From Apostichopus californicus (Eukaryota > Echinodermata > Holothuroidea > Aspidochirotida > Stichopodidae), in NCBI GenBank assembly GCA_020650975.1, contig JAIPMN010003045.1, positions 3,488-32,754 of the forward strand: a DNA stretch of 29,267 bases, given 5' to 3'. The translations under genes and the position numbers were made by a program. Below the pieces are notes generated by a model that saw only the letters and a program-made list of their open reading frames with translations, made no database searches and was not told the origin of the DNA. Shown piece after piece: positions 1 through 10,858 of this stretch; positions within the stretch are counted from its first letter, which is position 1, and every line of letters starts with the position of its first letter.

Positions 1-1071
1 GGAGGATCCATGTTGGAATAGCTGACTATTTAAAACTGGTTTCAGTTTTTTGATGTAGAGAGCTTCCTTGATTTTAATCTCAAAGTCTGAGTTGCCAGTT
101 GCTATAACAGTAAAATTCATTCTATGCCTGTCTGGATAACAGTGAATGAAATTTATGGAAATTAACAAATGAAAAAATTAAAAGAAGAAAATAGATTCTA
201 TTTTTATGATTTCAATTGATTTATTCTGAATATTTTATCATAGTACAGTACATGACTGAAAAATGTAATAGTATTTAAAGTTATGCATGGGTGCATCGGG
301 TACAGAATCAAATCACAGGAGAAATTTTAAACCAATCCCTCGTTTGCCGCAAACGTTTACCAAAACGACCTGGTAGATCCTACGGTAGTAAATATTGAGC
401 AAGTATTCTTTTGATTTGTCCTTGTGTGTTTGTTGATGTGAGAATGGTGTGGGGGGTGTGGGGGGGGTGGGTTGGGGTTTCAGGAAGAAGGGAAAGGGAG
501 CTAGAAGAAATGCTTTACCTGTGTGATGTTTCTCAAAGTTGCTAGTTTCAAAACTAACCTTTATTGTAATCATCTATCATGCAGATTTGATAATACGGTC
601 AAGTTAGTGTGCAATCGTTTTTGATTCCTTGCCGGAGGCAAAAGGAATTTATGCGATGTTGTGTGTGGGTGTGTGTATGTATGTATGTGAAACTTGCTTG
701 TAAACATGTTAACTCAAATAGTAAATGGTCGATTTAACTTCATACTTGGTAAAGTTGGTATATGGATCTATCTTATTGAGTACAAGAATGTCGTGAAACT
801 CTGAACAATTACTTAAAGGAATTGCTAGTTCAAATTTGATAAAATATATCTATATCCACGTAGGAAGACTGTTCTTTCTGGATATTGGAACATTTCGGTT
901 TAAATTTCTATCCTGTAATATCCTTATGAGTGAATGACAGGGTTGATGTCCAGAAGGGATTTCTCAATTGCTCTACATTAATCAGAAAGTTGCGGTATTT
1001 TGAATTTTGAGCCAATTGCATGGCAAGGAATCACCAAGCTTACTGGCTTTCTGGTCATATTTACTTCATAG
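1..1071. other. Atrophin intron sequence, no exon seen
   Basis: I looked for the ELM2/SANT exon that must precede the one at 1072 and found none. The stretch holds a G-rich run at about 450-480 and a GT/GTAT simple repeat at 661-689. Confidence 0.6.
661..689. repeat. GT/GTAT simple repeat
   Basis: Imperfect (GT)n followed by (ATGT)n in atrophin intron sequence. Confidence 0.8.
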
Positions 1072-1152
1072 AAAATGTTTGTCCGAGGATTGAAACAATT
1101 TGGGAAAAACTTCTTCCGAATAAAGACAGAATACCTACCCTTCAAAGAGACG
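1072..1152 (+). CDS. RERE: Atrophin exon: SANT domain, first visible part
   Basis: Acceptor TTCATAG at 1065-1071 and donor GTAAGC at 1153; phase 0 at both ends, 27 codons. It encodes [20 protein letters not shown], the helix-2/3 part of the RERE SANT domain (human counterpart reads RQYGKNFFRIRKELLP). The exon is too short to give a long open frame and was found by protein similarity. No upstream ELM2 exon could be found in bases 1-1071. Confidence 0.92.
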
Positions 1153-4100
1153 GTAAGCTATCCTACCCTGTCTAAAGTTATACTAATCTCTATCTAGCTC
1201 TCATTTGTGATTGGAACTTTGTTTTTTGTCCATAATCTTATATTATATTTAAAACTGTTTGTCTCATGAATATTGGCAACTGTTTGATGTTTCTTTCAAA
1301 TCTAGAGATAAAGCATTTTAAATTTAGAAAAGTCGTACTTTTGAATGGATGGCACATATTCTTTAGTGATTATTATTATTATTATGATTATTATTATTAG
1401 GATTTATAATTATGATTATTATTATTATGATGATTATTATGATTATGGTTATTATGATTATTATTATTATTATTATTTTTATTTTGATGATTATTTTTTA
1501 TTATTATTATAATTATGATTTAAAATTATGATTATTATTATGATTTATTGTTATTATTATTATAATGATGATTATTATTATGATGATTATTATTATGATT
1601 ATTATAATGAATATTATTATAATGATTATTATTGTTAATAACTGTGAGATTCCAGATATTACCATTTTCATGGTAACATTTCATTTGCTGAAAGTTTTTT
1701 TGGTAATACCTGGTTCTGTACTTTATATCAATCTAACATTTTTCCCCCACAATCAGGGAGAACTAATTGAATTCTACTATTACTGGAAGAAGACACCGGA
1801 AGCTGCATCAAGCAGGGGTCACAGACGACATCGTCGTCACGGGCTTAAGAAAATCAAGACAGAACCAAAACCTCCCACTCCACCTTGCAGCGATTCGAGT
1901 AAGGACGGTAGTAGTTAAAAGATTCTACAAACCTTTCTTTCTGTTTTCATATTTACACTGCCTTGCAAGCCTCATGAATCTTCAAACTAATGTTTATCTT
2001 AGTTTGTTTCAAAATTTGCAGATAGTTTCTCAAAATAATAACAGCAACAAAAAATTCTTCTGTATATTTTACCATCAGTTTTAGTACATGCTGCATTTGT
2101 AAATTCTGAAATTTGTAGCACCGAAATGTATAGATAGTACTTACATATTCAGTCTTATATGCATATTCATGAATCCTTGGATTAAGACTTTCCTACCATA
2201 ATTTCAACTGTTTGAAATGTTTGACCAAATATCATTAACCTAGACATTTATCATGAAAGAAACAGTAGAATCTTCCTATTACATCGGATAATATGCTTCT
2301 CATTTACGAGGCTGACAAAAAAATCCCCACCGTGTTTAACATATTTGCTAACAGTTTGAAGCCAAACTTATATTGTGAGTGTTTAGTGTTTCGTCTCAAG
2401 CTTGTTTTGATCTTTTTACAGTGGACGTCAGTTCTGCAAGTGAGGGCGATATCGACAGTGACGACAGCGATAAGTGCATGAGCGGCTACGCGTGTCGACA
2501 CTGCTTCATCACATGTGAGTCTGAAAGTTGTGTTGTGTTTCATCAGACGAAGACACACTCCCTTTAATTATTTACTGAAACCTTACCGTCACCATTGACA
2601 TATATGGAATAGAATTGCACACGACGGACATCTCTCTTTACACAGACATTTAAAGGGAGACATAACCCCATCCATTGATAATAATCTAAGTGATATGAGT
2701 ACTTATGACAAGCAACTCTCCCTAGCAGATAAAGTAAAATATCTTAATCCAAATGAGAGATAATTCAAACTTTGATGTTACTTTCATGTGTGTAAATGGA
2801 GTGTAAATGGTTTGTTGTGCTATTTAGCATTTACTTTCAGTATTAAATTGTTGCCAGAATATCCCAGGAAATCTTTTCTTGGTGTGATATGACTTTTGTT
2901 CGACCTCTCCAAAGTGTAAGGAGCTGTAGTGAGTCTCAATCTATTCATAAATTTTATTATTATTATAAGGTGAAGTTGGTTCATTTTTAGCAATTTTAGT
3001 AACCCAAAATAATTATTACTAATAATAATGATGATGACGACTATGACGTAGAAGTTACAAATGTCATCTAAATCCTCAGCAATTATTAAAATAAGTTTGA
3101 GTTCACCAATTAAGGAACCAATACTTTGGACCAGCCTGAGTTCGAGAGGTAACTAATTCCAAGTGCACGGTCATGCAATAAGGAAAGGTTTTTTTTCCCT
3201 CCCTATTTGTCATTATTTAAATACTGCATCCATATTTTATTTTTAAATTGACTCCTTTCCTGTCCTTTTCTAACAGCTTCGAGAGATTGGCATCATGGTG
3301 GAAGGGAGAGGCTGTTATTATGTACGGAGTGCAGAGGTTACTTCAAGAAGTATGGAGATTTACCCCCCATTCAAGGACCCCCTAAGGACCCTCCGCCGTA
3401 CCTCTTCAAGCCTGTCAAGGAAGAGGAGGTTCTAGTCGTCAAGCAAAAACTCAGAAAGCGAAGACAAGACTTTGTGAGTTGACAAAAGTTTTCTTTTTTT
3501 CAATTTTCTTTTCTTTTTTTCAATTTTTTAAAATTTCATAATTTTTCTAATTTTTCTTTATTTCCTCTGAAGAAAGAATTTTGAACTTCAGACTGAAAAG
3601 TTTAATGTTAGAATGGTGCAGAATTTTTGTTGAAGCTGACAGTTATGATGTCTAAAACGTTTAATTGTTGAAGATATATTCCAATGGCAGAAAATATAAC
3701 ACCTTAAATAAAGTGAGAAAATATTCCACACTGTACTTTGAAAACTCCATCTTGTCCCTACCTGGAGATAAGATGGATTTAATGTATCCTGTGTTTTACT
3801 GACAATAGCTTCCCTCATTGTCAAAAGTTGACCAGGGAAGCAAACCAGTACTCGCAGCCCTCTGGGTGGGGGGGGAGGTGTTAGGTCTAGAATTACAATT
3901 TTATTGAATGAAATATTAGAAGAATTATCAACTCTACCTGATGACTTGAAAGAAAACAAAAAAATAACAAGAAACAGTATTTTTTATGGTTCAAAATTTT
4001 GGCTAGGAGCGCCAACTTTTATGAGGTGACATTTTTCCTTGTAAAAGAAACTGTTTACATGAACTCACAAAGAAATGAATCGTTGCCAGTTGATGAAGCA

Positions 4101-7100
4101 GATCTGTTAAATTAGACATGCAAAATGAAACGAAATTTACCAGCGCTATCATCTTTTTGTTCCGCTAGTCCGGTTCTCGTCGTGGTCGCTGCACCAGCGA
4201 GCCCAGCAGTCCCTTATTGACAAACCGTCGACAAAGCAACAGCCTCTCCAGAAGCTCACCGAGTGGCATGAGTTCATCAAGCGAGGGCAGCAGAGTGAAA
4301 CAGGTCTGGTTATGAGTATTCGTCATCACTTAATCACAGCTCTCAATAATTCTCAGATCCTTCCTTCAGAAAACCTTACAAAAATTTAAAAAAAAAAACC
4401 TAATTAAAATATAAACATATAAAATATCAAAAACACGTTTTAATTTTGAGGGAAGTAACCTGTATGTCAAAATAATCCTTTATGTAATTAAAAGCTGATA
4501 TTCCGACAATTGAGTTGTCTTTGTAGCACAAATGGAATAACAATTGGGATTATTTTTAAGAGCATAAAATATATAGAATATAAGGAGAATATACATTGAA
4601 TAATTTATCCGGTACCGCATCGCAAAATGCTACGCCGCGATTGGGCAATTTGCTATACAAGTGCAAAGTTGCACAGCAGTTTGTGTACACAGAACTATAT
4701 AGTATTTTAAAAGAGGCAGAGTATATAAGCCTTCAAAAATGCTATGCAAAATTTAAAAAAAATTATTACCTGACAAGCCTTACATTTAGCGGGCGCCAGG
4801 CGATTTTTACTTCTCGGTCCCCAAGATTTTGCGCCCAGTTTGCCTCTTAACTGAACAACCAGGCGACAGCTGATTGGCTTGGCTAGCTAGCGCTATTACA
4901 ACAACGTTGGGTTGAAGGTTTGTAACTTAAGCTACTTAAATTTGGCAACCAATTTGTTTTTATATGTTTAATAACTTCTTCTATATTTCCCCCTTCATGT
5001 CGTGTCATATAAAAATTATCTTTCATTCTGATGTCCAGATACTGGGAGGTGAATCGGACCTCGGTGCCGACAGCCCGGCCAGTGTTCCAGAGATCAAACA
5101 AGAGCCGGGAGAAGAAGAAGATGATGATGTGGTAGATGAGAATCTGACGGAGCCAGAGACAGAGGAACAGCCATCCTCTGATGTAGATATGAACCAGGTA
5201 GGTCAAAGTCCACGACATGTTTCGATGAACAAATTTCAACTTTGAATTTTTCCCTATTCCCTACCCCCTTCCCTTAATCCTCTCTTTGTCCCTCCACTGT
5301 TTATCTCCTACTTCTCCTCTTCCCCTGTTGGTTTCTTTCTTTCTTCTCTCCATCCCTTGTCTACTAATCCCCTTACATCTATCTCTTTGTGTACACCATG
5401 CTCATTAACCTGTCTGTATTCTGTGCATGGTTTTGTCCCTTCTGTTAATGTAACTTGTCATTTAGCCTTTGAAGATCCTGCTAGGATCGAAACGCCAGGT
5501 CAACTTACTTTTACACAACATGTTTTAATGAACAAATTTCAAATTTGAATTTGCACGCATAGCCTTTGAACAAATGCTTTCTCTCGGCTTGAAAGGATAA
5601 AATGATCTTAAAAACGATTAGTATACCTTTCTTGAAGTCATTCTGTTACCACAATGTAAAAATTTGTTGACATGTTTTGGAATGTGTACAGTTTGGTGAG
5701 TAATGTCATTCAACTTGGTACCATGTTACCAAGAGAAAAAGAAATGGATAACTAAAATGCCTAATGTGAAATGACTGAAGCCATTTTATATGACTTCTAG
5801 GCATTTGTTGCCGTGGATTTCTTGTTGGGTGGAGCGGGGGGGTGGAGGGTGGGGGTTGGGTTGGGAGGTGTACAGTTATGTGTCAGAGGGTTTGGCATTT
5901 ACATTGCATCAAACTCTGACCAAGCAGCTCTGATGTATTCTAAAGTTATCTTATGTAATGTGATTTCGAAGTAAGCTTCATGTATAATTAGTGTTTTTCA
6001 CTGACACCTTTGAAGAGTTTAAATCCCTGAAATGCTATGATTTTCTGAATACAGGAGCAACCAGTTGCACGTGTTGACAAGATGGAAAAAGATGCCAAAT
6101 CCGAAGCATCGGCTACCATAAGTTCAAAGAAGCCTGCAGAAGTAAAAGGAGCACCAACAAAGCCTGACCTGACCGAAACTAAGTCCCTTCCGAATGAAAC
6201 AAAGAACCACCTGACGGAAACGAAGCCCCACCCAACGGAAGCAAAGCCACACCCAACAGATACAAAGCCCCTCCCAACGGAAGCAAAGCCCCACCCAATG
6301 GATACAATGCCCTGCCCAACAGAAGCAAAGACCCACCCAACGGATACAAAGCCCCGCCCAACGGAGGCAAAGCCTCACCCAACAGATACAAAGCCCCGCC
6401 CAACTGAAACAAAGGCTGACGCAATGGAAGCAAAGCCTGGCCCAATGGAAGCAAAGCCTGGCCCAATGGAAACTGACACAAAGCCCGAACCTTTGAAAAC
6501 TGGACCTGCGTCTATGGATAAATCTGGCCCAGCAGACGTGATTCAGGGTCTGTCCAAAGAAAAACAGCCGACGATCCCGGAAACAATAGTAAATCAAGAA
6601 AGTAATGTAGGAGGGCAGACGTTGGAGAAACAGAATGTACCCAGAGAGGTTGTCAATCAGGCCCCAACAGAGGTCATGGAGACACCTGCTAAAGAGCAAA
6701 AGACAGATGAAGCTCAAAAGAGGACAGTCTCTGGGATGGAGGTGATGTCTAGGTCCGGTGTATCCAGTAAGACGCAGGAAATGATCGAGAACGCTCAGAG
6801 GAGGGAAATCATGTCGAATGCCATCGATGCGACTCTGTCGCAGCTGATCAAGACAGAGATCGAAAGGAGCGAGGCCTTGGATGCAAAGAGGGAGGCGGAG
6901 AGGAAATTTATGGGCCTCCGTCAGCACGAGAGAGCAAGGGAGAGCCTGGGGAGGTCTGGATCGTCTGTACTCCATAAGGACGCTCACGGTAACCCTGTGA
7001 CTCACGACCCGAGGCACGGCACCGAAACTAACCAGCAGCCCACGTCGATTGCTCCCTCGTCATCCGCCGAGGGGGTCCGTCTACCAGCCTATGCCAACAG

Positions 7101-10100
7101 TTATTCCTTTGGCGCACTGCCTGCCTATCTAGGTTATCCCTTTGGGCAGGAGCCCCATCGTAGGGTACCGAGGCAGGAGAAAGACGAGAGGCGGGAGAAC
7201 CAGCCGGCACCCTGGAAACAAGACAAACCATCCCCGATGAAAGAGACTGCATCAACGTCACATTCCTCCAACAGCGTTCCTCAAGCGAGTGCAAACCACA
7301 AAGGTATCATCAAATCGAATGCTCCGATGGAGTCAAACTTTCCCATCATGCACCAGCGTAGGACACAGGAACCGCCGTCTAGGAGGAGGGATCCGACCCA
7401 GATCCCCGCAGAACAGTCCCTGAAACCTTCGAGTGATTTTTATCGAAGGTACACAAGTGCAATGAACATGGAGGCATCCTTCGGGCAACCACTGCTCCCC
7501 TCGAATACCAGGAAGGAGGGCAAGCACTCTGAAGCATCTAGCAGTAGCAGCAGTATCCCTGCTAAAACAGAAATAAATCACAAAGAGTTACTGGCTGCAC
7601 AGAGAAAAGAAGCACCTCTAAAGAAATCGCCTTCGTCGTCGTCTGGTTCGTCACCGTCGATGTTACCGACTTTACAAAGGGACAGAGGGATGGGGCCGAA
7701 TCATCCTCATCGGAGAGAGGACCGTTATTGGGAGAAAACGGCTCATTCCAGGGAACATCCGAAACCCGAAAACAGCAAAAATAAATTCGCTCCCTCCGAT
7801 AAAAGGGAAAAAGGGATGCCACCTCTCCCACTGTCATCAGATCCTCATAGAAGACAAGAGTCTCCTCAGAGGCCCAAGCAGCTGCTCGTAGAACAGAGGA
7901 ACAGATCACCGCCCCCACCTCATCCCTTACCGTTCAGAGTCAAGGAGGAACCAAAATCTCCAGAGAGTAACCCACAGCCGGCTGACTTCCGAGCCGAGCA
8001 AGAAAACATTGACTATTACAGGAGGCGCTCTGGGTACCCCGGTGTGCCCTACCCGTACCCCTATGGAGTCAACGTGAAGTCAGAGCCCTTGGACACAGTT
8101 AGCCAGAGGCCGGAGGAAGAGAGCAAAATGAACCAGCGTAACGAATCCTCAATGTTCAAACCAAAAGTGGAGCCGAGAGAGGATAAACTAAAGCCAGCTA
8201 AGGATGAAAGAGGCAGGGAAGGAGAGAGACGGGATGAGGGAGAGGAGGAACATGTATCGAGGGGACCATCACCAGAACCGGTGGTGGTAGATAGGAACGA
8301 CCACATCAGTAACAGTGCAAGGTAAGCATTCAGTGTATTATAGATGGGAATGGGGATAGGTGCAAATAAAATTCAGCAGTTACACATACTTCGCAGTTAT
8401 TGTAAGTTTGCGTCACCTTAAATTCTGGTCTAACACTAGCACCATCATCAACAGAGAATTGCCAAAACTCCCAGCAGGAGGAAATTTTTTATCGACTGTC
8501 AGAGACCAATAAATTTCTGTTCGGACAACCAAACCCAGCTTTGGGGATAGTTCCGGGGACAATTCAATTGGTTGTCTACGTCAGAGATTGCACTGTTACT
8601 AAATATCCGTTAAAATCCCAATAATATCCCAAAAGTGTAACCCACAGTGAAACTGACAGTATCACTGGACCAAAGCTAGTGTTTTATTCACCAAACATAC
8701 ATATTACAATTTGTACATATCGGTCGTTCTTATGTTATCTTGCTAAATTTTTCAATTGAGAACTAAATTTGATTTGCATATCCAAAAAGGCAAGAAAATC
8801 CAAATAACTCAATCAAAAACTGTTCTTGTATGTACAAATAATCTAACGAATATTAATAAAGGGTTCATCTTGCAAACCATAATTACCATATTTAACAAAC
8901 TGATACATACTTAACCGCAGCTTTTACTGATGCACAGTGCAATAATCTATGGAATGACAATACAACTGATCTTTGTCAAACTTTGAAGAGCACCATTTCC
9001 AGGCCTGACAAAGGGAAGGGCCAGATGGGTGGGGGGGGAGGGGTGTAAGGGGGCTCTGGCTTGTAGTCAATTAAAAATCCCACTGAAACATGGGACATTG
9101 AATAATTTATTCTCATTTTGATAATAGTCTCAAGAGAAAATGAAGACTCCCAAAGATAGTCCGGTTGCTTACTTCTACTCAAGGCTCAAGCTGGCTCTGG
9201 ACAGCACTGTCAGTTTCATCCACATAAAAGTTAATCATTAAAATGGACGTCATATTTGCGGTCTATATCAGTTCAGAGGGACTCCCCAGGTGATACCCCA
9301 CCTAACAGCCATGTTTTGTTCTTTCCCAGGTTCATTCGCCATTGGTATAGAGGTTATAACTCCTGCAGTCGAACCGACCTGGTATTTATCCCATTTGAGA
9401 AATCGCAGCTAGCCAACAAAAGACTTCAGAGGGACAAGAAGGCCAAAGAATTGGAGCGAGAGAAAGAACAGTTGGCAGAAAAGGAACGGCAACGAGAAAA
9501 AGAGAAGGAGAAAGAGAGATATGCCGTAAGAAATTTAAACCTTTGTGTTAGTTTCGTTAGTAAGAATTTGTCATCAAATGTTTTTTTTTTTTACTGTAAC
9601 ATGTTCTAAACAAACACACTCTGTTGACAGTGTAACAGTGACACCAGAAATGGCAAACCCTATTCTTGAGCAACAAACTTTTCGACCTGTTTTTCATTTC
9701 ATCCTGGACAATTTTAAAGAATTTAAACCAAGATGTTTGAAAAGAGTAAGTGACTAAAACAAATTTCTATTAGTTACACTATAGTGCTTCAATTTTCATT
9801 TTTTCTCCTCTTATACTATTTGAATTTTGATAATTTTTTTTTTGCAGAGAAAGCCAGACACTCCACCCGCTAACAACTCTGCTGATGCACAGATCAGCGG
9901 TCCAGCTCACTATCAGACTCCCCACAGTTCGACGTCCTTTCCCCACGGGGGAGTGGTAGGTGTTGCCTATCCCGGCCACGAAACGCCAGCGTTAAGAACG
10001 CTCAGTGAATACGCCAGGCCGCATTCGGCGGTACCGGCTGGCATACCTCCGCCGGGCGTGGCCGTGAGTGTGAACCACTTGATGGGTCCGGACCCGATAC

Positions 10101-10858
10101 TGAGATACCAGATGGAGACAGCACTGGCTCTGGGAAGCAGGGACGCCCAGATCGACCTGGTGGAACGAGAACTGCGGGAGAGGGAGATGAGAGAGCAAGA
10201 ACTGAGGGAGAGACATCGAGAGGCGGTGGAGATGGAAATCCGAGAGAGGGAGATGCACGAACGGATGAAGCTCATCACCTACGAGCAGGCAGTTAGAGAG
10301 AGCGCCATACACGCCCAGAATGCCGCCCATCTCGCCGGCGCCATTCAGGGCTACGCTATACCCATCGAAAGGGCACACGAGAGGCATCTCGCCGCCACGG
10401 CTCAATTCAGCCGAGAAGCCGGCCCTTCCAACGCAGAGAGGGTAAATGCGGAGCGGCTGCAGCACGAGAGGATGGTGATGGTGCAGGATCCCCATACCCG
10501 GCAGACACCGGTGACCATCGGGCGGCAGGTTACTCCCCACCACCACTCCCATTCGCACTCACATACGCACCTTCACTTCCATCCCCAGGAGCACATCCAC
10601 CATACGTACATACCCGGTGTCATACCGGGAGAGCCTGGTATGGTTCCTCCCCCACTTCACATGGTACCACCAACGCCAGTAGGTCCACCCTCACATCCTA
10701 TGATCAACCCCGCCCATCCCCAAGCTGCTGTGCCACACCCAGGTTTCTTTCCTCCACCCCCCGGAGCAGTTATTGACCCTGCCCTTGCCCAGCTCCAGAG
10801 AGAACACCTGCAGAGGATGGAGTTAATGGGCGAGAGACCGCCATTCCACCCCCATTGA
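1072..10858 (+). CDS. RERE: Atrophin / arginine-glutamic acid dipeptide repeat protein (RERE-like), 3' nine coding exons, 5' partial
   Basis: Coding exons: 1072-1152, 1757-1898, 2422-2514, 3277-3473, 4169-4303, 5039-5197, 6055-8321, 9330-9525, 9848-10858. All junctions are GT/AG and keep one reading frame: 4281 nt, 1426 residues plus TGA. Domains in order (window numbering): second half of a SANT domain (1-50, [10 protein letters not shown], then [15 protein letters not shown]), a basic run HRRHRR, an acidic SSASE/DSDDSD block, a GATA-type zinc finger (CRHC..CTEC), long S/P/K/E-rich disorder with a heptapeptide array, then the atrophin C-terminal blocks [11 protein letters not shown] and [14 protein letters not shown], an Arg-Glu repeat and a His-rich run. 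Family knowledge: atrophins are nuclear corepressors that bind HDAC1/2 through ELM2-SANT and act with nuclear receptors. SANT plus GATA finger makes this RERE/Atro type rather than short vertebrate ATN1. The BAH and ELM2 exons lie upstream of the window. No long polyglutamine tract is seen. Confidence 0.95.
1368..1640. repeat. ATT/ATG trinucleotide-rich microsatellite
   Basis: About 270 bases of interrupted (ATT)n with frequent ATG units in the atrophin intron 1153-1756. The open frame of repeated Met/Ile that it produces (from 1565) is an artefact. Confidence 0.95.
1757..1898 (+). CDS. RERE: Atrophin exon: SANT domain end and basic region
   Basis: Acceptor AATCAG ending at 1756, donor GTAAGG at 1899, ending in phase 1. 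It starts [20 protein letters not shown], nearly identical to vertebrate RERE, then [11 protein letters not shown] (basic, possible nuclear localisation) and [11 protein letters not shown]. The IKTE at 1853-1864 fits the psi-K-x-E SUMO consensus. Confidence 0.95.
2422..2514 (+). CDS. RERE: Atrophin exon: acidic block and first zinc-finger knuckle
   Basis: Acceptor TTTTTACAG ending at 2421, donor GTGAGT at 2515. Joining phase 1 to the previous exon gives [19 protein letters not shown], matching LSSASEDDFDSEDSE of RERE, then [10 protein letters not shown]. The first Cys pair of the GATA-type finger is at 2493-2495 and 2502-2504. Confidence 0.95.
2515..3276. other. Atrophin intron
   Basis: AT-rich, with short (ATT)n/(AAT)n patches near 2955 and 3010-3045. 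No coding signal or recognisable mobile element was seen. Confidence 0.7.
3277..3473 (+). CDS. RERE: Atrophin exon: second zinc-finger knuckle
   Basis: Acceptor CTTTTCTAACAG ending at 3276, donor GTGAGT at 3474, ending in phase 0. It encodes [20 protein letters not shown] with the second Cys pair at 3321-3323 and 3330-3332, so the finger is C-x2-C-x18-C-x2-C exactly as in vertebrate [28 protein letters not shown] and a Lys/Arg-rich end follow. Confidence 0.95.
3474..4168. other. Atrophin intron
   Basis: Begins with a CTTTT-rich tract (3485-3560). A G-run lies near 3867. The minus-strand open frame 3588-3959 has no family features and is not called. Confidence 0.7.
4169..4303 (+). CDS. RERE: Atrophin exon: Ser/Arg-rich linker
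   Basis: Acceptor TTGTTCCGCTAG ending at 4168, donor GTCTGG at 4304 (weaker than the other donors). 45 codons, phase 0 at both ends. It reads [16 protein letters not shown], then [20 protein letters not shown], and lines up with the Ser/Arg-rich stretch after the RERE zinc finger. Placement rests on in-frame joining, composition and family order. Confidence 0.85.
4304..5038. other. Atrophin intron
   Basis: The first half is AT-rich. A more GC-rich patch at 4600-4910 with the short open frame 4596-4850 differs in composition from its surroundings and may be an old insertion, but no element signature was recognised. Confidence 0.6.
5039..5197 (+). CDS. RERE: Atrophin exon: acidic linker with SUMO-like motif
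   Basis: Acceptor TGATGTCCAG ending at 5038, donor GTAGGT at 5198; 53 codons, phase 0 at both ends. It encodes [20 protein letters not shown], strongly acidic, with IKQE as a psi-K-x-E match. This corresponds to the disordered acidic linker of RERE; residue-level similarity is weak, so support is mainly from splice sites and frame. Confidence 0.85.
5198..6054. other. Atrophin intron with G-rich tract and diverged direct repeat
   Basis: Contains a pyrimidine-rich stretch (5250-5360), a diverged 35-base direct repeat (5215-5249 and 5518-5552), and a G-rich tract at 5827-5870 with at least four G-runs of three or more. Confidence 0.6.
6055..8321 (+). CDS. RERE: Atrophin large low-complexity exon (755 codons)
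   Basis: Acceptor TGAATACAG ending at 6054, donor GTAAGC at 8322, ending in phase 2. It opens with about 60 codons of Lys/Glu/Thr/Pro, then a 14-copy heptapeptide array (6175-6468), a Glu/Arg-rich helical stretch near 6770-6960 ([20 protein letters not shown] and following), a long Ser/Pro/His/Arg-rich disordered region, and the motifs [15 protein letters not shown] and PKVEPRE. It ends [10 protein letters not shown] then NSAR, matching SPSPEPTVVD...QSAR of RERE. The long antisense open frames across 6124-7017 come from the repeat and are not genes. Confidence 0.95.
6175..6468 (+). repeat. 21-bp coding minisatellite: 14 tandem heptapeptides in atrophin
   Basis: Fourteen consecutive seven-residue units of the form [E/D]-[T/A]-K-P-x-P-[T/M] (for example [28 protein letters not shown]), period exactly 21 bases. 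The first and 12th units are the most diverged. It is inside the large exon and keeps frame. Confidence 0.97.
8322..9329. other. Atrophin intron
   Basis: AT-rich with a G-run at about 9028-9052. No element was recognised. The open frame from 9256 runs into the next exon and its part before 9330 is intronic. Confidence 0.7.
9330..9525 (+). CDS. RERE: Atrophin exon: conserved RGYNSC block and charged coiled coil
   Basis: Acceptor TTCTTTCCCAG ending at 9329, donor GTAAGA at 9526, ending in phase 0. With the previous exon it reads [19 protein letters not shown] (RERE: ARFYKHLDRGYNSCARTDL), then [14 protein letters not shown] and an uninterrupted Lys/Glu/Arg stretch that should form a long charged helix, as in vertebrate atrophins. 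Confidence 0.95.
9848..10858 (+). CDS. RERE: Atrophin terminal coding exon
   Basis: Acceptor: a T-run then GCAG ending at 9847; stop TGA at 10856-10858; 336 codons. Blocks in order: [15 protein letters not shown] (9974-10024 region, almost invariant in atrophins); an Arg-Glu repeat (10163-10270), the feature that names [35 protein letters not shown] (about 10529-10603); a Pro-rich tail; and [17 protein letters not shown] near the end. The Arg-Glu run is short and interrupted compared with vertebrate RERE. Confidence 0.95.
   Translation, partial: RKPDTPPANNSADAQISGPAHYQTPHSSTSFPHGGVVGVAYPGHETPALRTLSEYARPHSAVPAGIPPPGVAVSVNHLMGPDPILRYQMETALALGSRDAQIDLVERELREREMREQELRERHREAVEMEIREREMHERMKLITYEQAVRESAIHAQNAAHLAGAIQGYAIPIERAHERHLAATAQFSREAGPSNAERVNAERLQHERMVMVQDPHTRQTPVTIGRQVTPHHHSHSHSHTHLHFHPQEHIHHTYIPGVIPGEPGMVPPPLHMVPPTPVGPPSHPMINPAHPQAAVPHPGFFPPPPGAVIDPALAQLQREHLQRMELMGERPPFHPH

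Noticed and set aside
1565-1756. Met/Ile-rich open frame before the exon at 1757
   Set aside because: Translation of an ATT/ATG microsatellite; the real exon starts after the AG at 1756.
6124-7017. 297-codon minus-strand open frame with repeated Cys/Trp/Leu/Gly, and the 100-codon one at 6179-6481
   Set aside because: They are antisense shadows of the 21-bp coding repeat and the rest of the large atrophin exon; no splice or start context and no family similarity.
9992-10558. 188-codon minus-strand open frame
   Set aside because: Antisense to the conserved terminal atrophin exon, whose plus-strand frame matches the family throughout.
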